From NCBI RefSeq assembly GCF_027286305.1, contig NZ_CP114599.1:620001-684000 (forward strand): 64,000 nucleotides of DNA, written 5' to 3'. Origin of the DNA: Phenylobacterium sp. NIBR 498073. Lineage in GTDB: Bacteria > Pseudomonadota > Alphaproteobacteria > Caulobacterales > Caulobacteraceae. The position numbers and the translations under genes were made by a program. The notes beneath the pieces are model-generated. The model saw nothing but the letters and a program-made list of their open reading frames with translations, ran no database searches and had not been told where the DNA came from. This document shows, piece after piece, positions 9,712 to 19,281 of the stretch. The first letter of the stretch is position 1. The number at the start of each line of letters is the position of its first letter.

Positions 9712-9807
9712 ATGAACCTGCTCCTCAAGCTTGCGCCTGCGCTGGTCATCCTGGGCTTGGCTGCGGCCCTGGTGCTGCTGAGCCTGCCCGCGCCGCTCTA
9801 CGCCTGA
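9712..9807 (+). CDS. Possible 31-residue single-span membrane peptide
   Basis: ATG at 9712 opens a 31-codon frame encoding one strongly hydrophobic segment (LLKLAPALVILGLAAALVLL) with a single Lys near the N-terminus and a short Pro-rich end. Such peptides are often real but are also easily produced by GC-rich DNA. I see no convincing ribosome site. It sits between the VOC gene and the acyl-CoA dehydrogenase. Ribosome profiling or conservation would decide. Confidence 0.22.
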   Translation: MNLLLKLAPALVILGLAAALVLLSLPAPLYA

Positions 9808-9922
9808 GGCGGCGGCGCGGAGGCGCCGGCTTTCTCCGATCCGTGATTTCGGACTGAGCCCTTGCGCAGCAGGGGTTCTCGGCCTCGCGATGGCGCACGT
9901 CCAATGCTGGACGCTGTAAAAT

Positions 9923-9938
9923 TAAAACGCTTGTTTGA
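9923..9938 (+). promoter_or_regulatory. AAAC-N4-GTTT operator-like site upstream of the acyl-CoA dehydrogenase
   Basis: TAAAACGCTTGTTTGA, with arms AAAC/GTTT separated by four bases, 60 bp before the acyl-CoA dehydrogenase start. A very similar 16-mer lies 10 bp before the ribosome site of the SDR gene at 54452. Both have the size and symmetry of TetR-family operators. Confidence 0.45.
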
Positions 9939-9997
9939 TTTTGCGGGAATATGGGCCAAAACTACCGCCAACCAAGATCGCAGCAGGAGAGACCCAG

Positions 9998-11311
<1,314 letters not shown>

Positions 11312-11340
11312 GCGTCGGCTGACACAGCTGCACAGGATCA

Positions 11341-11370
11341 GGCCCCGGCGCGTCCGGGGCCTTTTTCTTT
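11341..11370 (+). terminator. Rho-independent terminator after the acyl-CoA dehydrogenase
   Basis: GGCCCCGG, five-base loop, CCGGGGCC, then TTTTTCTTT. Eight perfect GC-rich pairs and a clear T-tract, 30 bp beyond the stop codon. Confidence 0.92.
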
Positions 11371-11418
11371 GCCCGGCCGCCATCGACCGGCGCGGTCGGC
11401 CGGGCCTAGGCTCAGACC

Positions 11419-11937
11419 ATGAGCTTTCGCATCAAACGGCTGAGCGCCGACGAAACCCTCCGCGCCGCCTCGGCCCTCGGGGCGGTGCTGAAGGACTGCG
11501 TGGACGGCGGGGCTTCGGTCTCGTTCATGGCGGGCCTGACCCTCGACGAGGCGACTGCGTTCTGGGCGCGCGCGGCCGCGGCCCAGGCCGGCGACGGCCG
11601 CGCGGTGCTGGCGGCTGAGGACGACGAGGGTCTGTTCGGCGTCGTGCAGGTGATCGCCGCCGGCATGCCCAACCAGCCGCACCGCGGCGACGTCGCCAAG
11701 ATGCTCGTCCACCGACGCGGCCGGCGGCGCGGCGCGGCCGAGGCGCTGCTGGCCGCCGCCGAGGACGCGGGCCGCGGCCTCGGCCTGACGCTGCTGGTGC
11801 TCGACACGGTCACCGGCGGCGAGGCCGAGCGGCTCTACGCGCGGCTGGGCTGGGAGCGGGTCGGGGTCATCCCGAACTACGCGCTGACGCCCGACGGCGA
11901 ACTCTGCAGCACCACATACTTCTACAAGCTCATCTGA
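11419..11937 (+). CDS. GNAT-family N-acetyltransferase
   Basis: A 172-residue acetyl-CoA-dependent acyltransferase. The acetyl-CoA binding motif A appears as VAKMLVHRRGRRRGAAEALL around residues 94-113, followed by LTLLVLDTVTGGEAERLYARLGW, the usual beta5-alpha4 end of the fold. The N-terminal half (ALGAVLKDCVDGGASVSFM) resembles small-molecule acetyltransferases. Substrate unknown. It begins after the terminator of the previous gene and is followed by a TSUP transporter 175 bp downstream. Confidence 0.88.
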   Translation: MSFRIKRLSADETLRAASALGAVLKDCVDGGASVSFMAGLTLDEATAFWARAAAAQAGDGRAVLAAEDDEGLFGVVQVIAAGMPNQPHRGDVAKMLVHRRGRRRGAAEALLAAAEDAGRGLGLTLLVLDTVTGGEAERLYARLGWERVGVIPNYALTPDGELCSTTYFYKLI

Positions 11938-12112
11938 CAGCCACGCCTGTTCGGTGTAAGCAAGGTTCGCCCACAGCGAACCTCCGTCCGGCGCGACCGC
12001 CGGGAGCCGCAGCGAGGCGACCTCTTTCCCGCGCGCGCGTCGCGCAGCTGACCGGTGGAGCCGGGGCGCCTGTGTCCCCCGTCCGAGCCGCTCGCAACCT
12101 GGAGGACGACCC

Positions 12113-12871
12113 ATGGGCCTGATCTCGGCTCTGTTCATAATCTGCCTGGCCTTCGTCACGGCGACCCTGTCGGGGGTGTTCGGCATGGCCGGCGGCCTGG
12201 TGCTGATGGGCGGGCTGGCGCTGGTGCTGCCGGTCTCCGCCGCATTCGTGACCCACGGCATCCTGCAGCTCGTCGCCAACGGCTGGCGCGCGGTGTTGCA
12301 CCGCAAGTTCGTCCGCTGGGACATCGTCGGCTGGTACGCCCTGGCCTCGGCGATTGCCGGCGGCATCGTCGCGCTGATCTCGCTGGCGCCGTCCAAGCCG
12401 GTGCTCTACCTGCTGATGGGCCTGGTGCCGTTCCTGCTCTGGTTGCCGCAGCGCTGGATCAACCTCGACGCGGCGCGGCCGCCCCAGGCCTTCGCGTCGG
12501 GCCTGATGGTCACGGGCCTCAACCTCTCCGCCGGGGTCGCCGGCCCGCTGCTCGACATCTTCTTTGTGCGCACCAGCCTGACCCGGCACGCCATCGTCGC
12601 CACCAAGGCCGCGACCCAGGTGTTCGCCCACCTGGCCAAGATCCTGGTCTACGGGACGCCGCTGCTCACCAGTCGCGCCCAGGACCTGCCGCCCTGGTGG
12701 ATGTTCGTGATCGCCATTCCGCTCTCGATGGCGGGTACGGCGGTCGGCGGCTGGATCCTCGGCCGCATCACCGATGTGGACTTCAAGCGCTGGACGAAGT
12801 GGATCGTGACCGGGATCGGGGTCCTCTATCTGATCCAGGCCGCTCAACTGTTCGTGCGAGGGGCCGGATGA
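12113..12871 (+). CDS. TSUP-family (TauE/SafE) membrane transporter
   Basis: A 252-residue inner-membrane protein with about seven to eight hydrophobic helices. The first half has SGVFGMAGGLVLMGGLAL and the second repeats the motif as GLMVTGLNLSAGVAGPLLDIFFV, the internal duplication typical of TSUP exporters. Members move sulfite, sulfoacetate, taurine or other organic anions; the substrate here is not evident. An AGGACGA ribosome site precedes ATG. Its stop overlaps the next gene's start as ATGA, so the two are translationally coupled. Confidence 0.85.
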   Translation: MGLISALFIICLAFVTATLSGVFGMAGGLVLMGGLALVLPVSAAFVTHGILQLVANGWRAVLHRKFVRWDIVGWYALASAIAGGIVALISLAPSKPVLYLLMGLVPFLLWLPQRWINLDAARPPQAFASGLMVTGLNLSAGVAGPLLDIFFVRTSLTRHAIVATKAATQVFAHLAKILVYGTPLLTSRAQDLPPWWMFVIAIPLSMAGTAVGGWILGRITDVDFKRWTKWIVTGIGVLYLIQAAQLFVRGAG

Positions 12872-13452
12872 AGATCGAACCCAGGGTGCTGGAAAACCCG
12901 TTCGTGCGGCTGGAGCCGATCGGCGAGCCGCACCGCGAGGGGCTGCGCGCGGCCTGCAACGCCGACCAGGACGTCTGGACCCGCCTCTATCCCTACTCCT
13001 GGGCCGGCGAGCACTTCGACCCGACCTGGGCCAAGCTGATCGACGACAACGCCAAGGGCGGCGCCCAGGGCTACGCGGTGATGGTCGGCGGCGAAGTGGT
13101 CGGGCTCACCACCTTCTACGGCGTCGACCCGGCCAATGCGGTGTTGGAGGTCGGCGGCACCTATTACCGGCCCGACGTGCGGGGCGGCGTGGTCAATCCG
13201 GCCGCCAAGCGGCTGATGATGGGGCACGCCTTCGACGGCGGCGCGCGGCGGGTGGTCTATCGCGTCGACGCCAGCAACGCCCGCTCGCGCGCGGCGGTGC
13301 TGAAGCTGGGGGCGGTGCAGGAAGGGATCCTGCGCCAGGACCGCGTCACCTGGACCGGCCGCATCCGCGACACGGTGATCTTCTCGATCCTCGCCGACGA
13401 GTGGCCGGCCGTGCGCCAGAGGCTGGACGAACGGCTGGCCGTATTCGCCTAG
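12868..13452 (+). CDS. RimJ/RimL-type GNAT acetyltransferase
   Basis: A 194-residue protein of the branch that acetylates protein N-termini or small molecules. Seen: LENPFVRLEPIGEPHREGL at the N-terminus, a central EVGGTYYRPDVRGGVVNPAAK motif-A region near residue 90, and VYRVDASNARSRAAVLKLGAVQEGILR, the conserved asparagine/serine segment of this branch. Start overlaps the transporter's stop by four bases (ATGA). A short REP-like palindrome directly follows the stop. Confidence 0.87.
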   Translation: MKIEPRVLENPFVRLEPIGEPHREGLRAACNADQDVWTRLYPYSWAGEHFDPTWAKLIDDNAKGGAQGYAVMVGGEVVGLTTFYGVDPANAVLEVGGTYYRPDVRGGVVNPAAKRLMMGHAFDGGARRVVYRVDASNARSRAAVLKLGAVQEGILRQDRVTWTGRIRDTVIFSILADEWPAVRQRLDERLAVFA

Positions 13453-13454
13453 AG

Positions 13455-13491
13455 TGTCATCCCGGTCTTGCTTCGCAAACCGGCAATGACA
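13455..13491. repeat. REP-like palindrome, short copy B
   Basis: TGTCATCCCGGTCTTGCTTC ... CGGCAATGACA. This single-unit copy of the composite repeat lies between two convergent genes, directly after the acetyltransferase stop. One arm has CGGCAATGACA instead of CCGGGATGACA, a diverged copy. Confidence 0.8.
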
Positions 13492-13532
13492 CGGCGCGGG
13501 GGCGACGCTCGTACGACGCCCCCCGCGATAGA

Positions 13533-14408
13533 TCAGGCGCTCGCGGCGGTCTTCTCCGGAGCGGCCGGGAAGAACACCTTGGCGGCGTTCTCCGCGACCT
13601 CCTGGGCGGTGTAGGGCCGGCCCGGCGTGAAGCCGTCGGTCTGCAGCATCTTGATCTCGCGGACGCCGCGGGACGAGACGCCCAGCACCTTGCCGGTGTG
13701 GTCGGCGGCGAGGTCCGAGGCCATGTAGAGCACGCCGGGGGCGATGTTCTCCGGCAGGGCCATCGGATCGGGTTCCTTGTCGCGGAAGCCGGGGAGGTCC
13801 GAGGTCATGCGGGTGAAGGCGCCGGGGGCCAGGCCCATGACCCGGATGCCGTACTTGCGCCCCTCGATCGAGAGCACGCGCATGAAGCCGTAGATGCCGG
13901 CCTTGGCCGCGCCGTAGTTCGACTGGCCGAAGTTGCCGTAGAGGCCCGAGGTCGAGGAGGTCATGATGATAGTCCCGGGCTTGCCGTTGTCCTTCATCCA
14001 TTTCCACACCGGCATGGTGCAGCAGTAGGTTCCCTTCAGGTGGACCTTCACGACCAGGTCCCAATCGGCCTCGGTGGTGTTGGCGAAGGTCTTGTCGCGC
14101 AGGATGCCGGCGTTGCAGACGAGGATGTCGACCTGGCCGAAATTATCCAGGGCGGTCTTCAGGATGTTCTCGCCGCCTTCGAGGGTCGAGACGTCGTCGG
14201 TGTTGGCCGCGGCCCGGCCGCCGGCGGCGATGATGTCGTCAACGACCTTCTGCGCCGCGCCCTTATCCGAACCGGAACCGTCGCGCGGCCCGCCCAGGTC
14301 GTTGACCACAACCGCGGCCCCTTCCTTGGCGAACAGCTTGGCGTAGGCCTCGCCCAAACCGTTGCCCGCGCCGGTGATGATGGCGACCTTGCCGTCCAGC
14401 AGGCCCAT
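13533..14408 (-). CDS. Short-chain dehydrogenase, HSD17B4-like 3-hydroxyacyl-CoA/steroid dehydrogenase
   Basis: A 291-residue NAD(P)-dependent Rossmann oxidoreductase. TGAGNGLGEAYAKLFAKEG binds the cofactor near residue 12, VVVNDLGG follows strand 2, NAGIL marks the central motif, and the catalytic set is TSSTSGLYGNFGQSNYGAAK (Ser and YxxxK near residues 150-167). The VVVNDLGG/KVVDDI insert and overall length match the dehydrogenase part of peroxisomal-type multifunctional enzyme 2, which acts on 3-hydroxyacyl-CoAs, including steroid side chains. Monocistronic and convergent with the upstream acetyltransferase. Confidence 0.9.
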   Translation of the reverse strand: MGLLDGKVAIITGAGNGLGEAYAKLFAKEGAAVVVNDLGGPRDGSGSDKGAAQKVVDDIIAAGGRAAANTDDVSTLEGGENILKTALDNFGQVDILVCNAGILRDKTFANTTEADWDLVVKVHLKGTYCCTMPVWKWMKDNGKPGTIIMTSSTSGLYGNFGQSNYGAAKAGIYGFMRVLSIEGRKYGIRVMGLAPGAFTRMTSDLPGFRDKEPDPMALPENIAPGVLYMASDLAADHTGKVLGVSSRGVREIKMLQTDGFTPGRPYTAQEVAENAAKVFFPAAPEKTAASA

Positions 14409-14535
14409 GTCGTTTCTCCCTAATGATCTAAGTTATGGGGCCATCTTCGGGGCGAGGTTTTCCGCTGGCAAGCCTTGACCGCTGGAGGCGGCCGGCTCCA
14501 ATTGGCGTGCTGCGTGCCAATAGGGAGCGACTTCG

Positions 14536-16269
14536 ATGATCCGCATGCTGGCCCAAAGGGCCGCGCTGACCGCCGCCCTGAGCGCCGCCGGCGCCGCCTT
14601 CGCCCACGAGCCGGCCCCGCGGATCGCTCCTTCGCTGGCCGCCCACACCGCCGAGTTCGCGCCGCCCAAGGTCTATGAACCGGCGCCGGGGATCTTTTCG
14701 GCGGTCGGCTATGGGATCGCCAATTCGATCATGGTGGTCGGCAAGACCGGGGTCGTCATCATCGACACCACCGACAGCCTCGATGAGGCCAAGAAGGTCT
14801 GGACCCAGTTCGAGCCGCACGCGGCCGGCAAGCCGATCGTCGGGGTGATCTACACCCACAACCACAACGACCACATCAACGGCGCCCGCGGATTTCCGGT
14901 GGCGGACGGCGCCAAGATCATCGCCCACGACACCCTGCTGCGCGAGGCGGCCAAGTGGAACGGCGTTGCGGCCCCCGCCATCGCCGCGCGGGCGGCGCGG
15001 ATGTACGGGGTGTTCCTGCCCAAGGGCACGCCGGACGGCTTCGTCAGCGTCGGGATCGGGCCCTATCTCTCGGCCTTCAGCGGCGGCGGGGCGGGGGGCT
15101 TCATCCCGCCCAACACCGTGTTTGCGGACAAGCTGGAGATCACGCTGGGCGGTGAGCGGTTCGTGCTCGAACATGCCCCCGGCGAGACCGAGGACCAGAT
15201 CCTGGTCTGGATGCCCGAGCGCAAGGTGCTGTTCCCCGGCGACAACATCTACAAGGCCTTCCCCAACCTCTACACGATCCGCGGCACCAGCTACCGCGAC
15301 CCGGTGCAGTGGGCGGACTCCATCGACCGGATGCGCGAGCTGAAGGCCGAGGTGCTGGTCCCCTCGCACACCCGGCCGATCGTCGGGACGCAGGCCATCG
15401 CCGCCGAGCTGACCAACTACCGCGACGCCATCCGCTTCACCCACGACCAGACGGTCCGCTGGATGAACCAGGGCCTGACCCCGGACGAGATCGTCGAGAA
15501 GGTGAAGCTGCCGGCCCACCTGGCGGCCGACCCGTACCTCTACGAGCACTACGGCACGGTCGAATGGTCGGTGCGCTCGATTTTCGCCGGCTACATGGGC
15601 TGGTTCGGCGGCGACCCGGCCGCCCTATCGTTCGACGCGCCGGACGTGCGGGCCAAGGAAATTGTCGATCTGGCCGGCGGCGCGCCCCAGGCGCAGGCCG
15701 CGGCGCAGAAGGCGTTCGACGACGGGCGCTGGAAATGGGCGGCCGAGCTGGCCGGTCATGTCGGCCGGGCCGACGCGGGGCTGAAGCCGCAGGCCGACGC
15801 CCTGCAGGCCAAGGCGTTCCGTCAGCTCGGCTACGACAGTGTCTCGCCCAACGGCCGCAACTACTATCTGGAGCGCGCCGCCGAGCTCGAGAAGAAGGCC
15901 CCCGGCTGGGCCCAGATCATCAGCGCCCGCCAGAGCGGCTCGCAGGCCGCCGGCCTGCCGGCCGCCGCGGTGGTGGCGACCTTCCCCGTGCGGCTCAACG
16001 CCGAAAAGGCGGCGAATGCGCAGGCGGCCGTGGGGCTGAAGCTGATCGGCGACGGCGACTGGACCATCCGCGTGCGCCGCGGCGTGGCCGAGACGCCGCA
16101 GGGCGTGGCCGGCGACGTCCCGCTGGTGGTCGCCGCGACCAAGGCCGATTGGGTCGGGGCGCTGGCCTCGCCGGGCGCGATGCAGGCGGCGCTCACCTCC
16201 GGCAAGGTCAAGATCGAGAAGGGCGACCCGGCGGCGCTGGCCGCGTTCCTCGAGCTGTTCCGGGGTTAG
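14536..16269 (+). CDS. Secreted alkyl/aryl sulfatase (SDS-hydrolase type, metallo-beta-lactamase fold)
   Basis: Cleaves alkyl sulfates such as SDS to alcohol and sulfate in the periplasm. The 577-residue protein begins with a signal peptide (QRAALTAALSAAGAAFA), then the dinuclear zinc motif YTHNHNDHINGARGF near residue 113 in a metallo-beta-lactamase domain, a helical dimerisation domain near 330-460, and a C-terminal SCP2-like lipid-binding domain (LIGDGDWTIRVRRGVAE). Domain order and length match SdsA1/BDS1. The TAG stop overlaps the tadA stop in a shared TTAG. An in-frame ATG at 14545 is an alternative start. Confidence 0.92.
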   Translation: MIRMLAQRAALTAALSAAGAAFAHEPAPRIAPSLAAHTAEFAPPKVYEPAPGIFSAVGYGIANSIMVVGKTGVVIIDTTDSLDEAKKVWTQFEPHAAGKPIVGVIYTHNHNDHINGARGFPVADGAKIIAHDTLLREAAKWNGVAAPAIAARAARMYGVFLPKGTPDGFVSVGIGPYLSAFSGGGAGGFIPPNTVFADKLEITLGGERFVLEHAPGETEDQILVWMPERKVLFPGDNIYKAFPNLYTIRGTSYRDPVQWADSIDRMRELKAEVLVPSHTRPIVGTQAIAAELTNYRDAIRFTHDQTVRWMNQGLTPDEIVEKVKLPAHLAADPYLYEHYGTVEWSVRSIFAGYMGWFGGDPAALSFDAPDVRAKEIVDLAGGAPQAQAAAQKAFDDGRWKWAAELAGHVGRADAGLKPQADALQAKAFRQLGYDSVSPNGRNYYLERAAELEKKAPGWAQIISARQSGSQAAGLPAAAVVATFPVRLNAEKAANAQAAVGLKLIGDGDWTIRVRRGVAETPQGVAGDVPLVVAATKADWVGALASPGAMQAALTSGKVKIEKGDPAALAAFLELFRG

Positions 16270-16712
16270 CCCTTCTTCTTGCGGCGGGCGCGGAAGAAGC
16301 CGCGCAGCAGTTCGGCGCTTTCCTCGGCCAGCACCCCGCCGGTGACCTGCGGGCGCCAGTGGCAGGTCGGTTGCTCAAAAAATTTCGGGCCATGCACCAC
16401 GGCGCCGCCCTTGGGGTCCTCGGCCCCGAACACGACGCGGCCGATCCGCGCATGGCTGATCGCTCCGGCGCACATGGCGCAGGGCTCGAGGGTCACGACG
16501 AGGGTCAGGTCGGTCAGCCGGTAGTTCCCGAGCTTCGCAGCCGCTTGCCTTAGGGCGACGATCTCGGCATGAGCGGTCGGATCGTGCGCGCCTATCGGGC
16601 CGTTGGCCCCGACGGCGACGATCTCGTCGGTCCTCGGATCGACGACGACGGCGCCTACGGGAGTTTCTCCGCGTGACGCGGCGTCTTGCGCCGCCGCGAG
16701 CGCGATGCGCAT
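16266..16712 (-). CDS. tadA: tRNA-specific adenosine deaminase TadA
   Basis: Zinc enzyme that changes A34 to inosine in tRNA-Arg(ACG). The 148-residue protein has the deaminase signature HAEIVALRQAA near residue 48 and PCAMCAGAISHARI near residue 77, the ETPVGAVVVD start of the fold and the FFEQPTCHWRPQV C-terminal region. ATG at 16712 gives a slightly short N-terminus; a GTG at 16733 would add seven residues, as in longer homologues. Either way its 5' end abuts or overlaps that of rluB on the other strand. It overlaps the sulfatase stop. Confidence 0.92.
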   Translation of the reverse strand: MRIALAAAQDAASRGETPVGAVVVDPRTDEIVAVGANGPIGAHDPTAHAEIVALRQAAAKLGNYRLTDLTLVVTLEPCAMCAGAISHARIGRVVFGAEDPKGGAVVHGPKFFEQPTCHWRPQVTGGVLAEESAELLRGFFRARRKKKG

Positions 16713-16718
16713 GGTGCG

Positions 16719-18440
16719 ATGATCATGATCCACGACCCCCAACGAAACGACGAGACGGCCTCCGGTCAAGGTGAGCGCGTCGCAAAGGCGCTGGCTCGGG
16801 CAGGCGTAGCCTCCCGGCGAGACGTCGAAAAACTCATTGAAGAGGGCCGCGTGGCCCTGAACGGCGAGGTGCTGACCAGCCCGGCGGTGAACGTTCGGCC
16901 CGACGATATCCTCACGGTCGATGGCGAGGTGGTCGACGCCGCCGAGCCGACGCGGCTGTTCCGCTATCACAAGCCGATCGACCTCCTGACCACGCACAAG
17001 GACCCGCAGGGCCGCCCGACGGTGTTCGACGCTTTGCCGCCGGGCCTGCCGCGGCTGATCTCGATCGGGCGCCTGGACATCAACTCCGAAGGCCTGCTGT
17101 TGCTGACCAACGACGGCGAACTGGCCCGCGCGCTGGAACAGCCCTCCAGCGGCGTCGTCCGGGTCTACCGGGCGCGCGCCCGCGGCCGCGTGACCCAGGC
17201 CGATCTCGACAAGCTGGCCGACGGCGTGACCGTCGAGGGCGTCCGCTACGGTCCGCTGGAAGCCAAGATCGACAAGGCCAAGGACGGCCCGAGCGGCGCC
17301 AACGTCTGGATCACCGTCACCATCGCCGAAGGCAAGAACCGCGAAGTCCGCAAGGTGCTGAAGTCGGTGGGCCTGGAGGTCGGGCGGCTGATCCGCATGT
17401 CCTACGGCACGTTCGCGCTCGGCTCGCTGCCGGTCGGCCAGATCGAGGAGGTCGGCCCGCGGGTGATCCGCGAGCAGCTGGTCGAGTACATCGCGCCCGA
17501 GAACCTGCCGACCGGCGACCGCCCGTCGTTCAAGGCCCCGAAGGCCCCGCCCGGCGCCCATGCGGTACACGACGGCACTGGTCGTCGCGGCTCCTCGGCC
17601 CGTCCCGCGGCCGAGCCCAAGCCCAAGCCCGCCTACAAGGAAGGCTGGGCCCGTCCCAAGGTCGAGATCAAGGCCCCGGCCGTGAAGCGCCGCCGCGCCC
17701 CGCGCCCGGGCGAGGAGGTCGCGCCCGCCGTCCCGCTGGCGCCGCGTCGACGCTCGCCGCGCATTCCCGGCGACACCCCGGGCGGCATCCGCAGCTACGC
17801 GCCCGGTGATCCGCTGGCTCCGCCGCGGCCGCCGCCCCGCGCCGGCGGCCCCAAGCGCAAGCCGGGCGATGGCCCGCGCAAGGGCGCAACCCTGATCGAG
17901 CGCGGACCGCGTTCCAACGACGGCAAGCCGGCCAAGCCGCGCGGCCCGCGTCCGGAGGGCCGTGACGAGCGTCCCCGCGGCGACTGGGCGGGCCCGGCCC
18001 GCGGCCCGCGCCGCGACGGCGACGCGCCGCGTGGCGAAGGGCGTCCCGATCGTGGACCGCGCAGCCCGCGGCCGGACGGAGATGCGCCGCGCCGTGAGGA
18101 CCGCGCCGAGCGCTTCGATGGTCCGCGTGGTCCGCGGCCGTCGGGCCCGCGTCCGGGCGGCAAGCCGGGCTTCGGCGGTCCGCGCTCCGGTCCCCGCCCG
18201 GGTGGCCCGCGCAATGATGCGCCGCGGGGTGAAGGACGTCCCGAACGCGCCGACGGTCCGCGCGGTCCGCGGCCTGGCGGCAAGCCGGGGTTCGGCGGTC
18301 CGCGTTCCGGCCCGCGTCCCGATGGCCCGCGAGGCGACGGCCCGCGTTCCGACCGCCCGCGCTCGGGCGGCGGCGGCGGCAAGCCCGGTCCGCGGGGCCC
18401 GCGCCCCGGCGGTCCGCGCGGACCTAAGCGGGACGGCTGA
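16719..18440 (+). CDS. rluB: Ribosomal large-subunit pseudouridine synthase B with long basic low-complexity tail
   Basis: Makes pseudouridine in 23S rRNA helix 89 (position 2605 in E. coli). The first ~260 residues hold an S4 RNA-binding domain (RVAKALARAGVASRRDVEKL), the catalytic-Asp segment SIGRLDINSEGLLLLTNDG and the KNREVRKVLKSVGLEVGRLI end of the RsuA fold. From about residue 265 to 573 follows an Arg/Gly/Pro-rich tail with repeats such as GPRPGGKPGFGGPRSG, likely disordered and RNA-binding. E. coli RluB is about 290 residues, so the tail doubles the protein. ATG at 16719 or 16725. The stop overlaps the rsmD start by one base. Confidence 0.92.
   Translation: MIMIHDPQRNDETASGQGERVAKALARAGVASRRDVEKLIEEGRVALNGEVLTSPAVNVRPDDILTVDGEVVDAAEPTRLFRYHKPIDLLTTHKDPQGRPTVFDALPPGLPRLISIGRLDINSEGLLLLTNDGELARALEQPSSGVVRVYRARARGRVTQADLDKLADGVTVEGVRYGPLEAKIDKAKDGPSGANVWITVTIAEGKNREVRKVLKSVGLEVGRLIRMSYGTFALGSLPVGQIEEVGPRVIREQLVEYIAPENLPTGDRPSFKAPKAPPGAHAVHDGTGRRGSSARPAAEPKPKPAYKEGWARPKVEIKAPAVKRRRAPRPGEEVAPAVPLAPRRRSPRIPGDTPGGIRSYAPGDPLAPPRPPPRAGGPKRKPGDGPRKGATLIERGPRSNDGKPAKPRGPRPEGRDERPRGDWAGPARGPRRDGDAPRGEGRPDRGPRSPRPDGDAPRREDRAERFDGPRGPRPSGPRPGGKPGFGGPRSGPRPGGPRNDAPRGEGRPERADGPRGPRPGGKPGFGGPRSGPRPDGPRGDGPRSDRPRSGGGGGKPGPRGPRPGGPRGPKRDG
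18150..18345 (+). repeat. Tandem repeat in the rluB tail
   Basis: Two copies of a unit about 120 bp long; GGCAAGCCGGG starts at 18159 and again at 18279, each followed by TTCGGCGGTCCGCG. It encodes Gly/Pro/Arg-rich repeats. The copies differ by synonymous and a few non-synonymous changes, so the duplication is not recent. Confidence 0.75.
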
Positions 18441-19009
18441 TGCGTATCGTTTCCGGTGAGTTCCGCGGCAAGGCCATCGCCACGCCGCCGGGCGATCGCA
18501 CGCGCCCGACCTCCGACCGCGCGCGCCAGGCGGTGTTCAACATCCTTGAGCACGCGGCCTGGTCGCCCGGCGTGCGGGACCTGCGGATCATCGATCTGTT
18601 CGCCGGCTCCGGGGCGCTGGGCTTCGAGGCCCTGTCGCGCGGCGCGGCCTTCTGCCTGTTCGTCGAGACCGACGAGCAGGCCCGTGGGGCGATCCGCCAG
18701 AACGTCGACGCCATGGGCCTGTTCGGGCGGACCCGCGTCCATCGTCGCGACGCCACCGACCTGGGGACGCGCCCCGGCGCCGATGGTCCGGCCTTCGACC
18801 TTGCCTTCCTTGATCCGCCCTACGGCAAGGGCTTGGGCGAGGTCGCGCTCGCCAAGCTGGCGGCCGGCGGCTGGCTTGCGCCCGGCGCGGTGGTGATGTT
18901 CGAGCGCGGCTCGGACGAGCCGGACTTCGAGGTTGCGGGGTTCGAGAAGCTGGACGCACGCGACTACGGCGCCGCGCGCGTCCATTTCCTGAAGTTCGCC
19001 GGGGTCTAG
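18440..19009 (+). CDS. rsmD: 16S rRNA (guanine(966)-N2)-methyltransferase
   Basis: SAM-dependent methyltransferase for G966 in the 30S subunit. The 189-residue product has [18 protein letters not shown] at the start, [15 protein letters not shown], the SAM motif [20 protein letters not shown] near residue 52 and the catalytic [11 protein letters not shown] near residue 128. Length is standard. Start overlaps the rluB stop (TGATG), giving an rRNA-modification operon. The TAG stop overlaps the stop of the opposing YjhX-like gene (CTAG, 19006-19009). Confidence 0.94.
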   Translation: MRIVSGEFRGKAIATPPGDRTRPTSDRARQAVFNILEHAAWSPGVRDLRIIDLFAGSGALGFEALSRGAAFCLFVETDEQARGAIRQNVDAMGLFGRTRVHRRDATDLGTRPGADGPAFDLAFLDPPYGKGLGEVALAKLAAGGWLAPGAVVMFERGSDEPDFEVAGFEKLDARDYGAARVHFLKFAGV

Positions 19010-19281
19010 AAGGCCCGGGCGGACGTGCGGTTGTCGAGCTGGCTGCGCAGGCTCCTCAGTCCCTCCTTGGTGATCTGATAGGGCTGACTGTCGCGGCTGG
19101 CGATCAACCGCTTCTGCTTCAGGCTCTTGAAGATCGCGACGTTGCAGTCGCTGAGCACCCAGCCGTCGCGGGTGACGCAGTCGGCTGCGAGGATGGCGCC
19201 GCGTTCGTCGCGTTCGAGGATGATCCGGCCGCCTTGGGCCATGGCGTGCAGCGTGCGTTGCTGCGCTTTTGAAACGTTCAA
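19006..19281 (-). CDS. YjhX/UPF0386 family protein
   Basis: A 91-residue basic protein. [20 protein letters not shown], the [23 protein letters not shown] centre and [19 protein letters not shown] at the end match the UPF0386/YjhX family, a winged-helix-like group once listed as putative toxins, but widespread in alphaproteobacteria as a lone gene without a partner. I see no antitoxin. The start appears to be TTG at 19281, with GGATA about ten bases upstream. The stop overlaps that of rsmD. Confidence 0.82.
   Translation of the reverse strand: MNVSKAQQRTLHAMAQGGRIILERDERGAILAADCVTRDGWVLSDCNVAIFKSLKQKRLIASRDSQPYQITKEGLRSLRSQLDNRTSARAF

Noticed and set aside
12113..13322. The two TSUP genes (12113 and 52570) as a recent duplication
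   Set aside because: They share only the family motif; their sequences differ along the whole length and their neighbours are unrelated.
16266..17570. A 434-codon reading of tadA extending far upstream
   Set aside because: The first ~285 residues are antisense to rluB and unlike any deaminase; the TadA fold starts near 16712.
19006..19281. YjhX-like gene as half of a toxin-antitoxin pair
   Set aside because: No partner antitoxin gene adjoins it, and the family occurs as a lone gene in many alphaproteobacteria.
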